DNA from: Helicobacteraceae bacterium
GTDB lineage: Bacteria; Campylobacterota; Campylobacteria; Campylobacterales; Sulfurimonadaceae
Length of the DNA stretch: 6,377 nucleotides
Assembly (NCBI GenBank): GCA_015488075.1
Contig: WFOM01000194.1
Span: 1 to 6,377 of the forward strand
Reading direction: 5' to 3'
The position numbers and the translations under genes were made by a program. Position 1 is the stretch's first letter. Every line of letters starts with the position of its first letter. The notes under the pieces are model-generated. The model made no database searches and was not told the origin of the DNA. It saw nothing but the letters and a program-made list of their open reading frames with translations. Shown here piece after piece: positions 4,915 through 6,377 of this stretch.

Positions 4915-5130
4915 ATGGAAGCTTCCGGAATTTCAAACAATTCACTAAACCTCCAAACATCAACATCGGCATTTAAAAAAGCTGTTGACGAACAGGAGTC
5001 ACAAGTTCAAAAACTTCTTGACTCAAATCAGGAACAGTCTGAACAACTAAAACAACAACAACAGCAACAGCAACAAGAAAGAACTGCCCAGCTAAGCGGT
5101 CTTGGGATTCAGCTTGATATAAGAGCATAA
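4915..5130 (+). CDS. Small YjfB-like putative motility protein, glutamine-rich
   Basis: A 71-residue protein with a strong ribosome site (AAGGAG at 4904-4909, 5-nt spacing). It has a Ser/Asn-rich N-terminus, a helix SAFKKAVDEQESQVQKLLDS (18-37), an eight-glutamine run (47-54) within a polar helix, and the C-terminus GLGIQLDIRA. The helix pattern 'lKKalD.qe.q...Ll' and the 'LG..iDirA' ending match the small YjfB family annotated as putative motility proteins. No signal peptide or membrane segment is seen, and a coiled-coil helix is likely from about residue 18 to 58. It stands alone, divergent from queC and convergent with the gene at 5134. The family assignment rests on two short motifs and length; the function of YjfB proteins is itself poorly known. 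Confidence 0.6.
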   Translation: MEASGISNNSLNLQTSTSAFKKAVDEQESQVQKLLDSNQEQSEQLKQQQQQQQQERTAQLSGLGIQLDIRA

Positions 5131-5133
5131 GGG

Positions 5134-5343
5134 CTAATAGTTTTTATATGCCCCGCTTTTGACATCTTTTTTAATTTTGTCCAAACCTTCTTGAAGTATA
5201 TCGACCAAAATTTTGGCTGCTTCATCATCATCGGCTTCTGGAACATCCCAGTCAACTATTTTCAAATTTGTTTTAAACAAAAGTTCCAACTCTTTTTTTA
5301 TCTCATCTTTTCGCGATACCAAATCTTTTATAACTGCATCCAT
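5134..5343 (-). CDS. Unrecognised 69-residue cytoplasmic protein
   Basis: I do not recognise this protein. It starts MDAVIKDLVSRKDEIKKELELLFKTN, a charged amphipathic helix, followed by a short strand (LKIVDWDVPEA), an acidic patch (DDDEA), a second helix (AAKILVDILQEGLDKIKKDVKSG) and AYKNY. It has no Cys, signal peptide or membrane segment. The start is ATG at 5343, because AAGGA (5350-5354) lies 6 nt upstream; longer in-frame versions (to 5397) ignore this site and run through promoter-like AT-rich DNA. It is a single gene that ends 3 bp from the end of the YjfB-like gene and shares a short divergent promoter region with the CopD-like gene. A helical adaptor or regulator is possible, but nothing in the sequence shows it. 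Confidence 0.7.
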   Translation of the reverse strand: MDAVIKDLVSRKDEIKKELELLFKTNLKIVDWDVPEADDDEAAKILVDILQEGLDKIKKDVKSGAYKNY

Positions 5344-5364
5344 AAACATTCCTTTATAATTTTT

Positions 5365-5374
5365 ATTATATAAT
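5365..5374. promoter_or_regulatory. Palindromic ATTATATAAT, candidate bidirectional -10 region
   Basis: The perfect 10-bp palindrome reads TATAAT on the plus strand (5369-5374) and TATAAT on the minus strand (5370-5365). It lies in the 62-bp gap between two divergent genes, about 31 nt before the CopD-like ATG and 21 nt before the small gene's ATG. Symmetrical -10 elements are known to drive transcription both ways. Other hexamers nearby (TATAAT at 5355-5360, TATAAC at 5377-5382) are alternatives. Confidence 0.45.
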
Positions 5375-5405
5375 TTTATAACTTTTTTAGATAACAAGGT
5401 AAATG

Positions 5406-5858
5406 ATGTATGATTTAACCATCCATTTTCACCTGTTTGCCGCTATAGCATGGATAGGTGGAGCTATATTTATGTTTGTTTTGGGTATAACACTAAGAGA
5501 CAAACGAAAACAAAAAGAGGTTTATCCAAACATAGGACCCATCTTTGGATGGTATGAGCTTGTATCTCTTTTTATCTTGGTTACAAGTGGTATAATCATG
5601 ATAAAAACAAACGGACTTTATGATGCTTTGCTAAACGGTGCAAATGAAGATGTAGTAAGATATCTGAAATACAAGCTCCTCATTGTTGCCACACTCGTTG
5701 TTGCTACGGCAGTTCATTTTTCTATAGCATTTAAAACAAACAACAAAGAAAGAACAAAACTGCAACACTTTCTCTCAAGAGGCACATCTTTGTATATATT
5801 TATGGCAAATCTGTTTGTTTTGCATTTTGCCATACTTATAAGAAACATCCTGCACTAA
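5406..5858 (+). CDS. CopD-like four-helix membrane protein
   Basis: A 150-residue inner-membrane protein with four predicted helices, at about 4-29, 47-67, 87-109 and 124-147. The first helix holds the CopD-family pattern H-x-H-L-F-A-A-I-A-W-I-G-G (His7, His9, Trp16, GG18-19). Further histidines in helices 3 (His104) and 4 (His140) could bind haem or copper. The size matches the single-domain CopD-like proteins common in Proteobacteria, not full-length CopD. A related haem-binding possibility is a HemJ-type protein, which is similar in size and helix count. No copper or haem-synthesis genes are adjacent, so the substrate is open. Two consecutive ATGs occur at 5403 and 5406; AAGG (5396-5399) sits 6 nt before the second, so 5406 is preferred. 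The gene overlaps the convergent ThiE/TenI gene by 4 bp. Confidence 0.72.
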   Translation: MYDLTIHFHLFAAIAWIGGAIFMFVLGITLRDKRKQKEVYPNIGPIFGWYELVSLFILVTSGIIMIKTNGLYDALLNGANEDVVRYLKYKLLIVATLVVATAVHFSIAFKTNNKERTKLQHFLSRGTSLYIFMANLFVLHFAILIRNILH

Positions 5859-6377
5859 CTGTAAAAATACCTTATAGAAGCAAAACCGTATGGGTTTGCT
5901 TCATACAGCTTTTTTACTTCTTTTTGAGTTACTATCCCTCCAAGAGCAAATACCTTTATACCCACTTCCACAGCTTTTTTTAACTCATCTAACCCTTTTG
6001 GTTTGCCCTTCTTTGGTGAATAAAACACAGGACTGAATGTAACATAGTCTGCTCCAAGATTTTTTGCCAACTTTACTTCATCTAAAGTATGTGTGCTGAT
6101 GATGACTTCCAAGCCAAGCTTTTTTGCACTTTTTATATCATCAAACTGATGTGAAGTAAGGTGAACTCCGTTTGCATTTAACTCTTTTGCCAGATTGTAA
6201 TCTTGGTGTAAAAAAGGTTTTACTGTTTCAAAATCATGACAGATATCTACAAAAACTTTTGCAAGTATATGATAGTTTTTATTTTCTTTATCTCTGTATA
6301 GAACAAAGTCTGGATTGTGTCTATCTAAAGACTGTTGCAGCTTTTTTGTAAAAAACTTCGGAGTATCACTATAATAC
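5855..6377 (-). CDS. Thiamine phosphate synthase/TenI family protein, nearly complete (first codons beyond right edge)
   Basis: The open frame runs without a stop from the window edge to a TAG at 5855-5857, giving 173 residues starting YYSDTPKFF; only a few N-terminal residues should be missing. The TIM-barrel family is clear from NGVHL (69-73), ISTHTLDEVKLAKNLGADYVTFSPVF (93-118), the KKGKPKG phosphate-side loop (122-128) and the phosphate-binding ALGGI (144-148). ThiE joins the pyrimidine and thiazole halves of thiamine; TenI relatives do other steps. Here the usual 'NDR' and 'GQED' metal/substrate segments read LHQD and TSHQ, so the second Asp seems lost. FSPVF resembles ThiE (GPVF) more than TenI (GHVF). 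The exact reaction is uncertain. A TTG at 6112 is not the start: homology continues upstream of it. Confidence 0.8.
   Translation of the reverse strand, partial: YYSDTPKFFTKKLQQSLDRHNPDFVLYRDKENKNYHILAKVFVDICHDFETVKPFLHQDYNLAKELNANGVHLTSHQFDDIKSAKKLGLEVIISTHTLDEVKLAKNLGADYVTFSPVFYSPKKGKPKGLDELKKAVEVGIKVFALGGIVTQKEVKKLYEANPYGFASIRYFYS

Noticed and set aside
5131..5160. Possible terminator hairpin (GGGC...GCCC, outer AAGAGC/GCTTTT) between the convergent genes
   Set aside because: The stem is short with an internal loop and a 15-base apical loop, there is no proper T tract, and most of it lies inside coding sequence.
5344..5397. N-terminal extension of the 69-residue protein to 5397
   Set aside because: The added residues come from AT-rich promoter-like DNA, and the clear AAGGA site at 5350-5354 points to ATG 5343.
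5855..6112. An 85-residue ThiE-like fragment starting at TTG 6112
   Set aside because: The reading frame and the family homology continue without break to the window edge; the short version is only an effect of having no start codon inside the window.

Overview
The window is AT-rich and gene-dense, with almost no non-coding DNA. The combination of queC, a YgjP-like metal hydrolase, a CopD-like membrane protein, short multi-haem lipoproteins and strong TATAAT -10 boxes without clear -35 boxes suggests a Campylobacterota bacterium of the Sulfurimonas/Sulfurovum type. That placement is inferred from gene content and style; no marker gene proves it.

Layout. Positions 1-3559 (minus strand) hold one tightly packed six-gene operon, read from right to left: a three-haem lipoprotein, a two-haem lipoprotein, a TlpA-like thioredoxin, a tiny DUF4266 lipoprotein ending in GGCGCR, a DUF3570 outer-membrane-barrel-like protein, and the start of an ApbE-like FMN transferase that runs off the left edge. 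Junctions are +8, +12, -4, -10 and +7 bp. Positions 3621-4821 (minus) hold queC followed by a ygjP-like metallopeptidase gene overlapping it by 23 bp. A small plus-strand gene for a glutamine-rich YjfB-like protein (4915-5130) converges with an unrecognised 69-residue protein (5134-5343, minus). A plus-strand four-helix CopD-like protein (5406-5858) converges, with overlapping stop codons, on a ThiE/TenI-family gene (5855-6377, minus) whose first few codons lie beyond the right edge.

The most interesting part is the six-gene operon. Every product from the first five genes has an export signal and is expected in the periplasm or outer membrane. They comprise haem carriers, a thiol oxidoreductase, a Cys-pair lipoprotein and a barrel. 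The last gene encodes a flavin-attaching enzyme. The DUF3570 protein carries two segments, DAISAAS and DTVTGAS, that closely resemble the ApbE flavinylation motif, so it is a good candidate for the substrate. The working hypothesis is an outer-membrane haem/flavin redox system; this is inference. The ApbE start visible here has no signal peptide, which is a puzzle for that model.

Regulatory DNA is sparse but readable. Three TATAAT hexamers at exact 11-bp steps precede the haem operon. A palindromic ATTATATAAT sits between two divergent genes. Several Shine-Dalgarno sites incorporate the stop codon of the gene before. No rRNA, tRNA, CRISPR array, insertion sequence or phage gene was seen, and no stretch longer than 300 bases lacks a gene.
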